Below, piece by piece: positions 41,432 to 53,005 of a stretch of 64,000 nt of DNA (positions within the stretch are counted from its first letter, which is position 1; every line of letters begins with the position of its first letter). Under the pieces are notes generated by a model that had not been told where the DNA came from, searched no databases, and saw only the letters and a program-made list of their open reading frames with translations. Position numbers and translations under genes: made by a program. The stretch lies in the NCBI GenBank assembly GCA_025642065.1, contig JAODUP010000359.1, positions 186,001 through 250,000 of the forward strand, read 5' to 3'. This DNA comes from Paralvinella palmiformis (taxonomy: Eukaryota; Annelida; Polychaeta; Terebellida; Alvinellidae).

Positions 41432-43514
41432 GTAAGTGGGCAGTTAGGTGGATGACTGTTGCTGTCCGGATCGATCATTTAGCAAGATGAAACCAGTCAG
41501 TAAATTTTCCATACGATATAGTCTACTTACGGTTTTCTCCTTTCCAAATACCTATTTATTATGCATTAAGCATGTTTGTAAAGTAAGTTGGTTCTGTTCT
41601 TAGGTGATGGTATATGTTTAAATGGGGTGCTTGTTCAAAAGTATCGAACCTTTTGCCCATTTTTCCACGGCCCATTTAGCCTGTCACGTGCACAAAAGTG
41701 GCCGTAAAACATCAATCCAACATCGTCCGCTGAAAATCATAAAACTGTTTGACCTAAATCCAAAGAAAAATAACAAAAAAGGATTAGGAAAGATGGTGGT
41801 GAAAGGTTGTTAAACTATCCGGTAATCAGTTGATTTAACAGTTTCACAAGGTTAAGAATACCATAATAATCACCACGGCCTGTAAGGCTTTTACTGGTCA
41901 GTGCTCATACTTGTAGTAAATTAATTAACATAAATCTTTCTCCCATTTTCGTAGCAAACAGTCGTGATGCAAACATCGATATCTTTATGCTTGTCGACAT
42001 GTGATGTTATTTTGAAATAAATCACAGAACGTCACTGGTGTTTACCATATACATATATACTGATGAATAAATACATTCCATATACGGTTTGGTTCCACTA
42101 CGATGTGGTGTATTGTGTCCATATAAGTTGACCACGGAGAACAAGGGCATGTGTGCATTAATGATGTATGGGGAGGGAGGGGTGCACATCATACAACGTT
42201 TTGCTCCCTTTCCTCACTTATTTGAGAACATGAGATTTAAAACACAACATTGCATCATTTAGGAAAGTAAATCAATACTTTGTTGTATTTTTGTGTAGAT
42301 TACATACCAATAGTATTAGAATGTTGAATTGTGGCAATACATCTAACACTGGCACTGCCATGTTCGCTAAATAAAGGCTGCTATACCTCTATTCATACAC
42401 TGGAAATTCTATCAAACAATCAAAGCCAGCAACGAAATATTTTTCAATAGATGGAACATCATTGCTTTGTTAAATTTAGCCACCCACAAATAGTAGACTC
42501 TGGCACACCATTATCATGGTGCATTCTATCTTCTGATTCACTTTGCTGTACTCTTACAATCACTTCAAATTTTTATTTGGTGGGATAAGAATTTGGTTTC
42601 AGCATCTTTTTAGTTTAAACAATATTTATTGATTCCCAAACATGCAAAGCATATACAAATGGCATCTTCTTGTTGAGATCTATTATTCACACAGTACAAA
42701 GACGCATCTATAGCAACACAATGCTGATATGGAAATATGGCATTTAAGGTTTGATGTGGTAATGATGGAAATAAACTGTTTTTTATGTGGAAATATTCTA
42801 TTAATAAAACCCGAATAATAGCTATGAGTTGAGATATAAGTAATTGAAATTAATGTATGAAGGTGTGTTTATTCCGATATGTGGTTGGGCTCCAATCAGA
42901 TGCTCTCTTCTCTAATTTAGATCTGCTACTTGGGACGCTTCATAATTAGTGACTGTTGTTAAAGTTTTGGGTCATGACGAATACAAAGTGTTTGCAAAGT
43001 TTGGAAGTTCTCCAGTGGCTCTAAGTACTGTGAAAATTAGTGAAACTTTAATACATTCATTCCAATAATTGGGAAACAAACAAGTGTTAAATCTGATTAC
43101 ACAATATACTGAAATGATATACTATAATGGTGCCAGCCTGTACTCTAATAAAGCAAAGAAAGAATAATAGTAATATTTCATTGCATAAGTTTTTAAAAAA
43201 ATTGATATATCGCTTATAGGTGGATATATTTTCTAATTTTCCTGCAACGATGGTCATATTTTCTATGGAAGTACCAGCTCTCAAAATCAATGATTTATAC
43301 TTTATCAAATGGTTATGTGCTTTTTCCCTTGCTTATCCTGGGTAGTTATCAAACTGTATTCTCTTTATATCAGATGATCAAGTCTTGTGTGTGTGTGTGT
43401 AGATCGTGCGCACACGCACACATACATGTATGTATAAACATATGTTTTAGTGCATGCAATAGGTAATTCTATTTCATCCAGTTCATTCATTTTGGTTATG
43501 TGATCATATTCCAG
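41432..43514 (+). other. Intergenic DNA or 5' intron before Nca
   Basis: The region contains a 5'-truncated SINE (41667-41724) and short CA/GT repeats at 43385-43425. I see no coding sequence. Confidence 0.5.
41667..41724 (+). mobile_element. tRNA-derived SINE, copy 3 (3' part only)
   Basis: Only the 3' core is present: cggcccatttagcctgtcac, then gtgcacaaaagtggccgtaa and an ATC-like tail. The tRNA head is missing, the usual 5' truncation. Confidence 0.65.
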
Positions 43515-43632
43515 GTGTGGACTCACTAAGCTGAATCATTCCAGTGGTCAACTGCTGCACAGTGGTCAACTGTGAGCACTCGGACTGTTGTTGTGGATTG
43601 TCAGATCTGCATCACCAACACACTTGCCAGTC
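43515..43632 (+). other. Probable 5' leader of Nca
   Basis: The segment follows a possible acceptor (catattccag). An in-frame TGA at 43573 precedes the start, and the open frame just upstream of the ATG begins with TTG, not ATG. It includes a short direct repeat, cagtggtcaactg, at about 43541 and again at about 43560. Confidence 0.4.
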
Positions 43633-44010
43633 ATGGGCAAACAGAACAGTAAGTTAAAACCAGAGGTCCTTGAGGATCTCCGACAGAACACCGAATTCAC
43701 AGATGAAGAGATTCAGGAGTGGTACAAGGGTTTCCTGAAGGACTGCCCAAGTGGACACCTGTCAGTGGAAGAATTCAAAAAAATATATGGAAACTTCTTC
43801 CCATATGGTGATGCATCAAAGTTTGCAGAGCACGTTTTCCGTACATTTGACACAAATTCAGATGGCACCATTGACTTTAGAGAGTTCATATGTGCTCTGA
43901 GTGTCACCTCTAGGGGCAAGCTGGAGCAGAAGTTGAAGTGGGCCTTCAGCATGTACGACCTTGATGGGAATGGCTACATCTCCAGACAGGAGATGCTTGA
44001 AATTGTTTCT
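43633..44010 (+). CDS. Nca: Nca coding exon 1 (residues 1-126)
   Basis: A single exon spans the N-terminus, the dead EF1, EF2 and EF3, ending EMLEIVS before gtgagt. EF2 ligands are Asp73, Asn75, Asp77, Thr79, Asp81 and Glu84. EF3 ligands are Asp109, Asp111, Asn113, Tyr115 (backbone), Ser117 and Glu120. Confidence 0.95.
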
Positions 44011-44309
44011 GTGAGTATTCGATGATATTTTGCTGTGTCTTCACTGGCCCTCTGATTCTTCACAAATTTGCCATCCAGAAATGTATGCCATTCACCACAA
44101 ATAACACTAGTTGATAGTCTGTTCAGTTTTATGACTTGTTATAGCTTTGACACAAATGGAACCTTGTGGAAATTGGATTCCATTAATTAACTTTAAAGAT
44201 AATTTTGGGGGATTTCAAGAAATAATATTGATGTCTTATTACTGCACCAGCCATTGCCCTCCAAATTATTACCATAGCATATGGTAAATTGTCTCTCTCT
44301 CCCTCTCTC

Positions 44310-44366
<57 letters not shown>

Positions 44367-47068
44367 CATGCAATGTTGTTCCAAGTACAAACATATACTC
44401 ACCTCTTTTCATTAGTGAAATATGCATGAAAATGGATATAAAGAATACTTATTACACATAATAAAAACGAATACTGCTATTGATACCATATCTTGTAGAT
44501 GTTTTTTTAAGTATTTGTAATGGATTGTTTCCTTTAACTAGAAGATCTTGAACATTTAGTTGGATAGGTATGCTTTAAAATGTTTGTTAAATAAGTGACG
44601 ACCAAAGTCCTTTTGGAAAATTTATGATAATTTATTTTATATGATGGCAGTAAATATTAAAAAAACATGCTGCAATATAAGCTTGTAATATACCTTTACT
44701 GAGATCTGAGCTGCAGTTTCAAATTAGCCCAAAAAGTTTGCCTTGAAAAAATGCTACCAATAAGTACATCATTCACTACTAGTGATTTGTCTTCAGATAT
44801 ATAGTATTATTCTTTAGATTACAAATATTTGTTATCAGGTTACTTTAAAATGAAAAGTTAGAAAATTAATAACAAATATAAAAATATAAACTGATTCAAT
44901 AATAAACAATCATAATATTTGCAACATATTTTTTCTTATATTAAGGTGCAGTTAATAATATAGTTAAATAATAGCATTTACCGCTAATTATCTGTATAAA
45001 ATATTTAGTATCGAACATCATTCCTACTAAGTATTAAAGAATGTAATTTTATGCAAATACTAATCCTTATAAGCAAGTAGATGCATTCCTAGAATGACAT
45101 TGTATAAATCAATCTCGTATATAACCCAGGTTTGGTATATCGAGGCAGAATTTAAAACTTTTAAAGGATGTTATTTTTAGAAACAAAATGTAATTTCTAT
45201 TTGAACTGGCATGTTGAAATTATCAAGAATGTTGAACTAGTGGTAGAGATATGTATATGACGAACTGATTTTACAGCCAAAGACGTCAGTGATGTTTTTA
45301 CATAAACCTAATTATGAAGACATCTAATCAAGCCGAAATTGTTGATTATTGCTGGTAGTAGACATCTATTTTTATCCATTTTTAGGCATTCCAATAAAAT
45401 TTTATAATATAATATATAATGTAAATTAAAGTTGAATTATTTGAAAAGTAACCTTTCAACATTGGGCACATTAAAAAATATCTCGTTTCTCATATTTTTT
45501 TTCCTAATGCCGGAGGCTTTTATTTTAATTTTTTGGGACATTTTTTGCATTTTGTTCTTTGTTTAAAGTTGCTTGCTGCCAGTGACTAAATGTTACTTAA
45601 AAAGTTAAAATATTTTTCAGTGGATGCTTTGGTCATAAATATATTGTGTAGGTTAATTTGATACGTAAAATCACCGCCCATACAAACATTGAAGGCATTC
45701 ATTCCATTATCAGTGGTGTTTTACTTCATTAAGCTACGTCGTGTTAGGCACACGAAAGCACGAATATTTGTTTAAGTCTGCTGGTTCCGTGCTAAAGAAT
45801 CTGTTTAGTTTCCACGTGCCAGGCGATTTATTTACTTGCGGAAGACTTCCAAAGCACTGAAATAAAAATATATTTTGGTTCATTGGCAGTAAGTAAAATT
45901 TCAAACTTGCAGGGACAGCCTGGGTTTTCTACTACATCGTTAATGAGGATTTGTAGAATGACAAATTCCATGGTTGACAGCACATGAACGAACACATGGT
46001 ATATCACTGCATTGCTGTCACCAAGTGATCAAACGACAAAATTTTGTCCAAGTACCAAGTGTGGAGACCGAAATCGCGGGAATATGACGAGTGGGAAATA
46101 AAAGAATAAGTTGGGTTGGCCCTGACAAGTGGGTCTGTCGGTAGCGGGAAACAATATTTTTAAGGTGATTTAGACGGTTTGTTGCCAGGTAATTGTTCTT
46201 ATAGCTTGGCACAAAATGACCATGGCTAACGGTACTCAAAATCGTTATACATCTCAATTGGTCAGAAAGATAGTTTTTAAAGTCAGTAAGTGGATGGTAC
46301 ATTTGTCTAGAAGAACAAACTGAAGCCATTAGTAGGAGCTAGGGTGCTTGAAACCAGAACCTGAAGACTAGGTCTATCACTCAGGCCATGCACACCTTAC
46401 AGCATTTATGCTACAGGTGTGTACACTTCAAGGAATAAATCGAGGAACTAATCCTAGAATTTAGTAGGAAAACGCTTATTCAGTTTATACGCAAGGAACT
46501 CCCAAAGGAAAAAATCTTTCGATGGAATTTATCATGAACAAACCAAACCGTCATGGGAGATAATGGAAAATATGAACACCGAAAAAAGGTCACATGACCA
46601 CTACCACAATAATAAAACAATTTTCTTGCCTTCGTATGAATCTTACATATAAATAAAAGATGAGAACAGATCAGAGTTATTAATGCGCAGATTGTATGGT
46701 ACTTCAAGAAATAAAATTCATCATGCCGATAAGAAACTTAAAGCGCTGACTTTTTGTCTATAGTGTGTTTTAGCTGAATGTTCGTGCGAACTGAACATTA
46801 AAAGTACTTCCGTCTTATTTGGCCCTTAGCATTTGTTCGTTTAATATTTGAAATCATATTCCTCCTTCAGGCCATATACAAGATGGTGGGCACAGTCATG
46901 AAGATGCCCGAAGACGAGTCAACTCCTGAGAAGCGAACCGACAAGATCTTCCGCCAGATGGACAAGAACCTGGATGGAAAATTGTCATTGGACGAATTCA
47001 TAGAGGGCGCCAGGAGTGATCCATCAATTGTCAGATTACTACAGTGTGACCCAAACGTCGAATCCTGA
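43633..47068 (+). CDS. Nca: Neurocalcin/hippocalcin orthologue, 2 coding exons
   Basis: The coding sequence joins 43633-44010 and 46871-47068, giving 191 residues. The N-terminus [20 protein letters not shown] is the neurocalcin/hippocalcin hallmark with a myristoylation motif (Gly2, Ser6). EF1 is inactive (Cys38-Pro39). EF2 (73-84), EF3 (109-120) and EF4 (157-168) are canonical. The C-terminus reads [13 protein letters not shown], typical for the group. The family knowledge is a neuronal Ca2+ sensor that exposes its myristoyl group on Ca2+ binding, moves to membranes and regulates receptor trafficking and guanylate cyclases. The junction is phase 0, gtgagt to ccttcag. Unlike the upstream paralogue, it has no intron before EF1. 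The first in-frame ATG after the upstream TGA is used; starting earlier would bury Gly2. The subgroup call is strong, because identity to fly and snail neurocalcins as I remember them is very high. Confidence 0.96.
44011..46870 (+). other. Nca: Intron of Nca (2.86 kb)
   Basis: An AT-rich intron with a (CT)n-(GT)n-(TA)n compound microsatellite at 44291-44365. A 103-codon minus-strand frame (46018-46329) matches nothing I know. The rest is plain AT-rich DNA with no exon-like segment. Confidence 0.9.
46871..47068 (+). CDS. Nca: Nca coding exon 2 (residues 127-191 and stop)
   Basis: The exon follows tcctccttcag. It encodes AIYKMVG through EF4 (Asp157, Asn159, Asp161, Glu168) to CDPNVES and TGA. 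The [12 protein letters not shown] linker between EF3 and EF4 is a neurocalcin/hippocalcin signature. Confidence 0.95.
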   Translation, partial: AIYKMVGTVMKMPEDESTPEKRTDKIFRQMDKNLDGKLSLDEFIEGARSDPSIVRLLQCDPNVES

Positions 47069-47348
47069 GGTTGTTCACCTATCATACTCTGGGTTTTGTA
47101 TCGTGTGTAGAAAGTCTATGCTATAGAGAATTTAGATTATGTTGGAAGATAAATCAATCTGCAGGGGATGAAGGCATTTGATGGCTTTCACTCTGTGCAT
47201 TCTGTTTTCATTTCTCTCTGTCGTGTAAGTGTACTGTTGTCGGTAATACTAAAACTCTAGAACCGTGTCACTCATTCCATTCATTTGAAACCATCGTGGT
47301 TTGTGTCTGATACACTACTTGACCACAACTCCACCACCATCTACCTAC

Positions 47349-47396
<48 letters not shown>

Positions 47397-47906
47397 AATT
47401 ACAACTGAAATGTTTGATTGTTATGTAATTGTACACTATAACTCCAGACAGTGGTCTCTCTCTCTATATATAACACACACACAACATACACACACACACT
47501 TTTCCATAGAGGGGGATGCTTATTTTTTAGTTGTATTGGACAATATCCCAAATACCTTTTGTAATTCATCTTAGAAATATATATATATTTTATACATATG
47601 CCAGTAATATCAATTCAGTTTTATTCTGTTCTTTATTTATTTATTTTTAGATTCCACAATGTTTTACCTAACAATTCACAACAGGCATACATTATTATTT
47701 TACGAAACACTGGGAATGATGGCATGATTGGTAAACGTTTAGTAGATAATTCAGTGCATATATTTTGTGTGTGTTTGTGTGTGTGCTCACTTAAAACATG
47801 TCAAAGTATGTAAATACATGCGTGCCCATACTTGTGAGGACTGAACCTGTTGTTGCCTGTGGTTTTGAGTGACTGCGAGCATTCAGTGAATGTTAAAATG
47901 AATAAA
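47069..47906 (+). other. Nca: Probable 3' UTR of Nca with polyadenylation signal
   Basis: The first canonical AATAAA I find after the stop is at 47901-47906, giving a UTR of about 0.85 kb. It contains (TA)n-(TG)n at 47352-47396 and a CT/TA/CA-rich patch at 47455-47502. Confidence 0.45.
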
Positions 47907-48084
47907 TAACCTGTATCCTATTTATGGGTACAGCGTACAGTCACAGAACTGGAGCTACTACATTTAGCCTACCTGGGGAATTTTAGCCTGTAGTCTTAAG
48001 ATCTCAGTTTGTGTTACGTCAACAAATGTGAAATTTTGTTTCCGGTTTTTGTTTTATTTCTGGTAAACATGAATCTGTGTGCTA

Positions 48085-48108
48085 GCATGCATATGCTCAT
48101 ATGCATGC
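48085..48108. repeat. Inverted repeat, 11 bp arms, 2 bp spacer
   Basis: Arms gcatgcatatg and catatgcatgc are perfectly complementary around a 2-base ct spacer. It lies about 0.2 kb past the candidate Nca polyadenylation signal. Confidence 0.7.
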
Positions 48109-49021
48109 AAGTGGACAAATGTGTTCATCTTTACACATCTACCAATTACACACACGCACTCACGCACACACGCACACACATACACCTTCTCGATGAGTAA
48201 CTACAGTGACTGTTTTAAATACAGTGTTATTTCAGTCCGATTCTTGATTAGAACACAACTGTCGGTTTTAGCTCTGGTTGCCATTATAGCTGGCTTAAAG
48301 CTGTTTTGAACAAGTACTGTTCCGTTTCCATCTCCGGGGGCGTGTTTAGTTGGTAGCGCCACTTTCGTAATCGTCGTTCATTTCATAACGGCAAGAGATG
48401 TTTACAAGTTTGATATTTTTTAACTTCGTATACATATGGTTGTTGCTTTGTGATTTCCATACAAATCTCGATAACGATGAAGCTGTACAGAATCTAATTG
48501 ATATAGTCTCTATAATCCTGTACATAGATGTGTTCGATAGTGGCTTTGTGTTATGGGAGCGCTAGCTGGGCACACAGTGGATTTGTCATCTAAATTCACA
48601 GCCCATTATGAATATGCATTAACTAGCTGGCTGGCCATTATCATTAGAAAATGCACTCCTGTACGTGTGTGTGTATGTATATACTTTTTATACAACGTTC
48701 CACAAGGAATGGAGGTCTAGCTGTACTGATATTTGTTCCTGTCACTTGTTGGAGGCATACGTTGTTGTTGTTGTTGTTGTTGTTGCTGCTGCTGTTAGAA
48801 AATGGTACACTTTATGCCAGTCAGTGATATTTTTTGTAAAGGAAATCATTAATTATTGTGATGGTTGTAAGGTGTTTTGACTGTTCATGCCTACCTGTCA
48901 TCATCATGCAACAAATTATATGTATATGTGTTAAACCCGCACGCACACATGGACACACACACACATGTATCCATGTATGTGTGTGTGTGTATGTGTGCAT
49001 TTGTATTCATGTTTGTGCTTT

Positions 49022-49059
<38 letters not shown>

Positions 49060-51331
49060 GACACGGAAATATAGAAACACATACACACACCTTTATCAGC
49101 TCGTTATCTTGTGGTTTTCGGTGTTGTAATTGTGCTGTGAATGAGACTGCTGACGTCGGGTTTATAACATATATTTCCAAACAGTTTTTAAGCAGCAGTT
49201 GAAGGTTGAAGTTGTTACCAAGCGCGCAACAAACAGAACAATACAAGCTAGCTACTGGTATCTTACACTCTTCCTATTATTACGGAATAACATATTGGGC
49301 AACGCCACGTTTGGGTTTAAACATTTGCTGCTTTAATATGGTGTTTGTTGTTAATATTTATTGTAATAATTTATTTTAGAGCTAATAATTTTTAAAAAAA
49401 AGTCTTGTGTGTAATTTGTTTCAAGCAGCCGAAGATTTGTCGTGTCGCTGTGATAATGATTATTTTTAAGCTATTTATTTCCTAATGCTGGCTGTGGATA
49501 TTGTCAGGCTAACGTCGGGCTTATTTTTCCGTTGCCTTTTTCACGGTTATTATTGCTTTCGCTTGGGACTGTAGCACTGCTTCGATGACCTGTGACTATT
49601 GATTCATTGTCTTATAAGCACCAAATTCCTAATGGAATTGTCTCCCGTTGGTCTTACATAGATATGCACACACGCACACACACACACACACGAAAGAGTA
49701 CAGTTTTGCTCTTTTATACATTGACATGTACTTATTTTTAAATGCTTCCTACATGTATAATCTAGTATTCCTATCTCGTGTAGTAGTTTTCGAAGTACCA
49801 TTTATGATCTGGCGAAGAAAGATTAATCAATTATCTAACGGTCACTCACTCACCGTTTTTTGATGATACCAATTATTAATCTGCATATAGCTTACGATGT
49901 GTGGCCTATTCAGCAGTTCCGTATTGAGACGATATTGCAAAAACCTTGTTTCAGTTATTTATTTTTTTTGGGGGGGAAACGTTACTGCTATAGACACATT
50001 TGATCTAAAGAGCTTGCAGGATAATGGCATTATCCCACAAGATAACATATCTGTGTCTTGCTCAATGTGCTATCTTCTGCTCAGATTTCAAACTAATTCG
50101 TGTATTGTACACAAACAAGCCATCATTACATTCTTTGGTAATCTTCTCTTTTTGGCCACCTATAAAAATAAGCTCTACAGGTGTATTGTTATTGTTGTTG
50201 TCGTTTACAGGTGTTATAACATGTCGGAGAAAACACATTTTAAATTCCGGTTGTGGAATACTAACACAATTAGGTATGGTAAAATATGACGTTATATCGT
50301 CGGATACATCCTTGGTACATCCTCTTAATAACATACCGCGTATGGTACGGAAGTTCTAATATTACCCATCAATCACCGTGCTAGGCTTCAGATAGCTGGT
50401 TATTTGCTGCTGCAACTGCTGGATATACGGTAATTCGTACGGCGTGCTGTATACCAATAATGTACTAGCTAAAAAGTAAACGGACGAGAAAACTGTTCTC
50501 TCTGCTCGCTTCCATTCTGCAATTGCAGTAGCGTAGAGCTTTTCCATATTCTTGCAAACGAAGTAAGCATTAGTGCATTGGTTACTTAACTGGATCGCAC
50601 CAAGCCCGTCTAACGTGTTACGGGCTGCACCGCGTCAAGGGATTCGTAACGCTTTTATCCGTGTTCTGTATTTCTGCGTGTTTTGCAGAAGCCGTCGAGG
50701 TGTATATAATTACTGTATCATCCATTGTTTCCTTTCTATTTCTCCTTTTTATCCATTATCATCCTATGAGTATCTTGGTTGTCATTTGTCAATCATGTGA
50801 ATTAATTACTATCAATGACATAAAACTGATTGATTGATTGATATGCGGGATGTTCTCTTGTTGACTCGTGACGGTGTCGATGCCACGCTGTTTGGTACGA
50901 TCATCTTAAATTCGTATTCGGGTCGTATCATACAGAACAACATTACAACACACTTCTTGCTTATATTTTAATTTAGCACCTAATAGTCGTGTTAAAACAA
51001 ATTCTAAAGCCATAATTTATAGTAACCATATAAGTATTGTTCATCTGTACGTCGTATATATATATATATATATATATATATTCGTAATGAACATCGAAAT
51101 ATTAAACATTTGTGCTAAAATTGAAAACGGGGTTTGGCTTTCAACTTTCGACCAAGATCTTGTTTCATTATTGCACCTATTACGGAAGGAAAACCTGGGG
51201 AATTTCCATGAAAACTTTAATGGTCATGTAGAATATTAGATTGCCTTGTTGCGCGTGAATTAGGATTGTCCCGATTAAATACTGAAAATGAAACTCGAAG
51301 ATTATTAACCATAAATTAAATATGATTAACA

Positions 51332-51389
51332 ACGTTTTGTATTCATATAAATCATTCAACACGTTTTGTATTCATATAAATCATTCAAT
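51332..51389. repeat. Tandem duplication of a 29 bp unit
   Basis: Two adjacent units, 51332-51360 and 51361-51389, differ only at the last base. Low divergence suggests a recent slippage or duplication. Confidence 0.85.
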
Positions 51390-52870
51390 TTTAAAATTAT
51401 AGAAGCATTTTGCCATGCATGTGGAAAGTACGAAAATGGTGAATGTACTAATGTAAAACACAATGTCTACAAAAGGGAGTATATAGATATATTGTGCAAT
51501 ATTAAGACATGTTTAATACCCGAGTTAATATAATTTAGAGAATCATTATTGATATTGAACTACTTAAGCATCTTGTTTCGATTCCTTCCATCATGATGAG
51601 TTGATAATTTTAAATATAAACATTCCGAACAAAAACTAAGTATTCAGATGTAAAATCAAAGTGATATTAATTAGAGCAATTCGAATAAGACTAAAAAATA
51701 ATGTCACCATAGGATAAGCATTCTCCTATCAGGTTGTACGAAGAAGAGGCACTGGATAAAATGGATCCGGAATAAATGGCAACCTGGAAAAACTTTATAA
51801 TGTTTATTTTAATATTGTTTGAGGTAAAGGAAACTGTAATTTGGCAATAGGGTAATTAGCTTTTATGTATACATTTACTTCAAAAAAATGTTGCTTCCCT
51901 AATTATTATAGCTTCTCTAAATATTATATCTTCCCAAATTATTACTTGAGTGTCAACCAAGTGAATGAGTAAATGTGAATAATACTCCCAAGTTAGTTAA
52001 TAGTCTGATTTACCCGTTGATTTTTAGTATGTGAAGGAACAATAAAGTTGATAAGTCACATGTACTGGTACTTATTTTCACTGAAATACACAGAAATATA
52101 CAAATAATGAAAAAAAACGAATCCAGTAAAATATGCAAAAAACAAAGGTGCCATTATTTCCAATTTCTCGCCTTGCCATTTTTTCCATTTTTTTCCATAC
52201 TCTGCTGTGTCATGATGACCTTTAAGATGATTTCAATAAAGGGTGTCTTGCATTTGTCACTGCGAAATGTATTGAGTTAGTGTTTCCAAATAAATGCCAT
52301 TCGTTCACATAATACTAGATCAAACACAAAGAGCTATATCTATTGCCGTAATGCTTAAACTAAAGCAAGACAATTTTCTATTACTTTAGGTGATAGAACA
52401 CTGAGGAATAATATGGCTACGTAACCATAAACTACAGATCGTGTAACTTTCCGTGAAAATGTTTTAAACAGTTTTGTGGCGGAATAATCTTATTTGTTTA
52501 TTTACACTTCATTCAGCTTAAGTAGGTCTGTTTGTGGATATTCTAATTAGATTATATCATATAGTTAGGTTAACGTTAAAACCAGCAGTACATGTATAGG
52601 AACGTTCAATTCTAAATATATTCTGGTGCATTATGATCCCATTTTATCATATCTATTTTTTATTTATTTACTGGTGCTACATATATTATTTGTTTTAAAT
52701 ATTTTTTTCTAAAAATTACTTATAATTTGCCAAATTAAAAGACATGTGTGCCCTTTGACAAAAAGAATACTTTTGTAAAAACAATATTCTTGTTTTGATT
52801 ACTTAGTATGTTATTACTGAGATATCCAATGATACTATATTTAAACACCGAAATAAATCTAATACTGGAT

Positions 52871-52905
<35 letters not shown>

Positions 52906-52944
52906 GTGCGTACTCTCACACATAGATACTCTCTCGGAGACTTG

Positions 52945-53005
52945 AGCGCCTCCGTGGTCTAACGGTAGCATGTTGGACCACATATTATTACGACCCGTAA
53001 TTTGA
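52945..53005 (+). mobile_element. tRNA-derived SINE, copy 4 (head only)
   Basis: gcgcctccgtggtctaacgg, then tagcatgttggaccac, matches the tRNA-like head of the family with a well preserved A box. The B box is degraded (cgacccgtaatttgatg) and the body and tail are absent. Confidence 0.5.

Larger units (their letters stand above)
47907..52944. other. Intergenic, no gene seen
   Basis: AT-rich DNA with a (GTT)n-(GCT)n run at 48761-48797 and TA/CA tracts. Overlapping frames of 130 and 111 codons at 49897-50359 look like chance. A TGATTGATTGAT run at 50827-50842 could be a LINE tail. Confidence 0.55.

Noticed and set aside
43588..43632. A 15-codon N-terminal extension of Nca
   Set aside because: The frame opens with TTG, not ATG, and an extension would remove the myristoylated Gly2 that defines the family.
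49897..50359. Two overlapping frames of 130 and 111 codons
   Set aside because: They are in different frames of the same strand, rich in hydrophobic and aromatic residues from T-rich DNA, with no domain.
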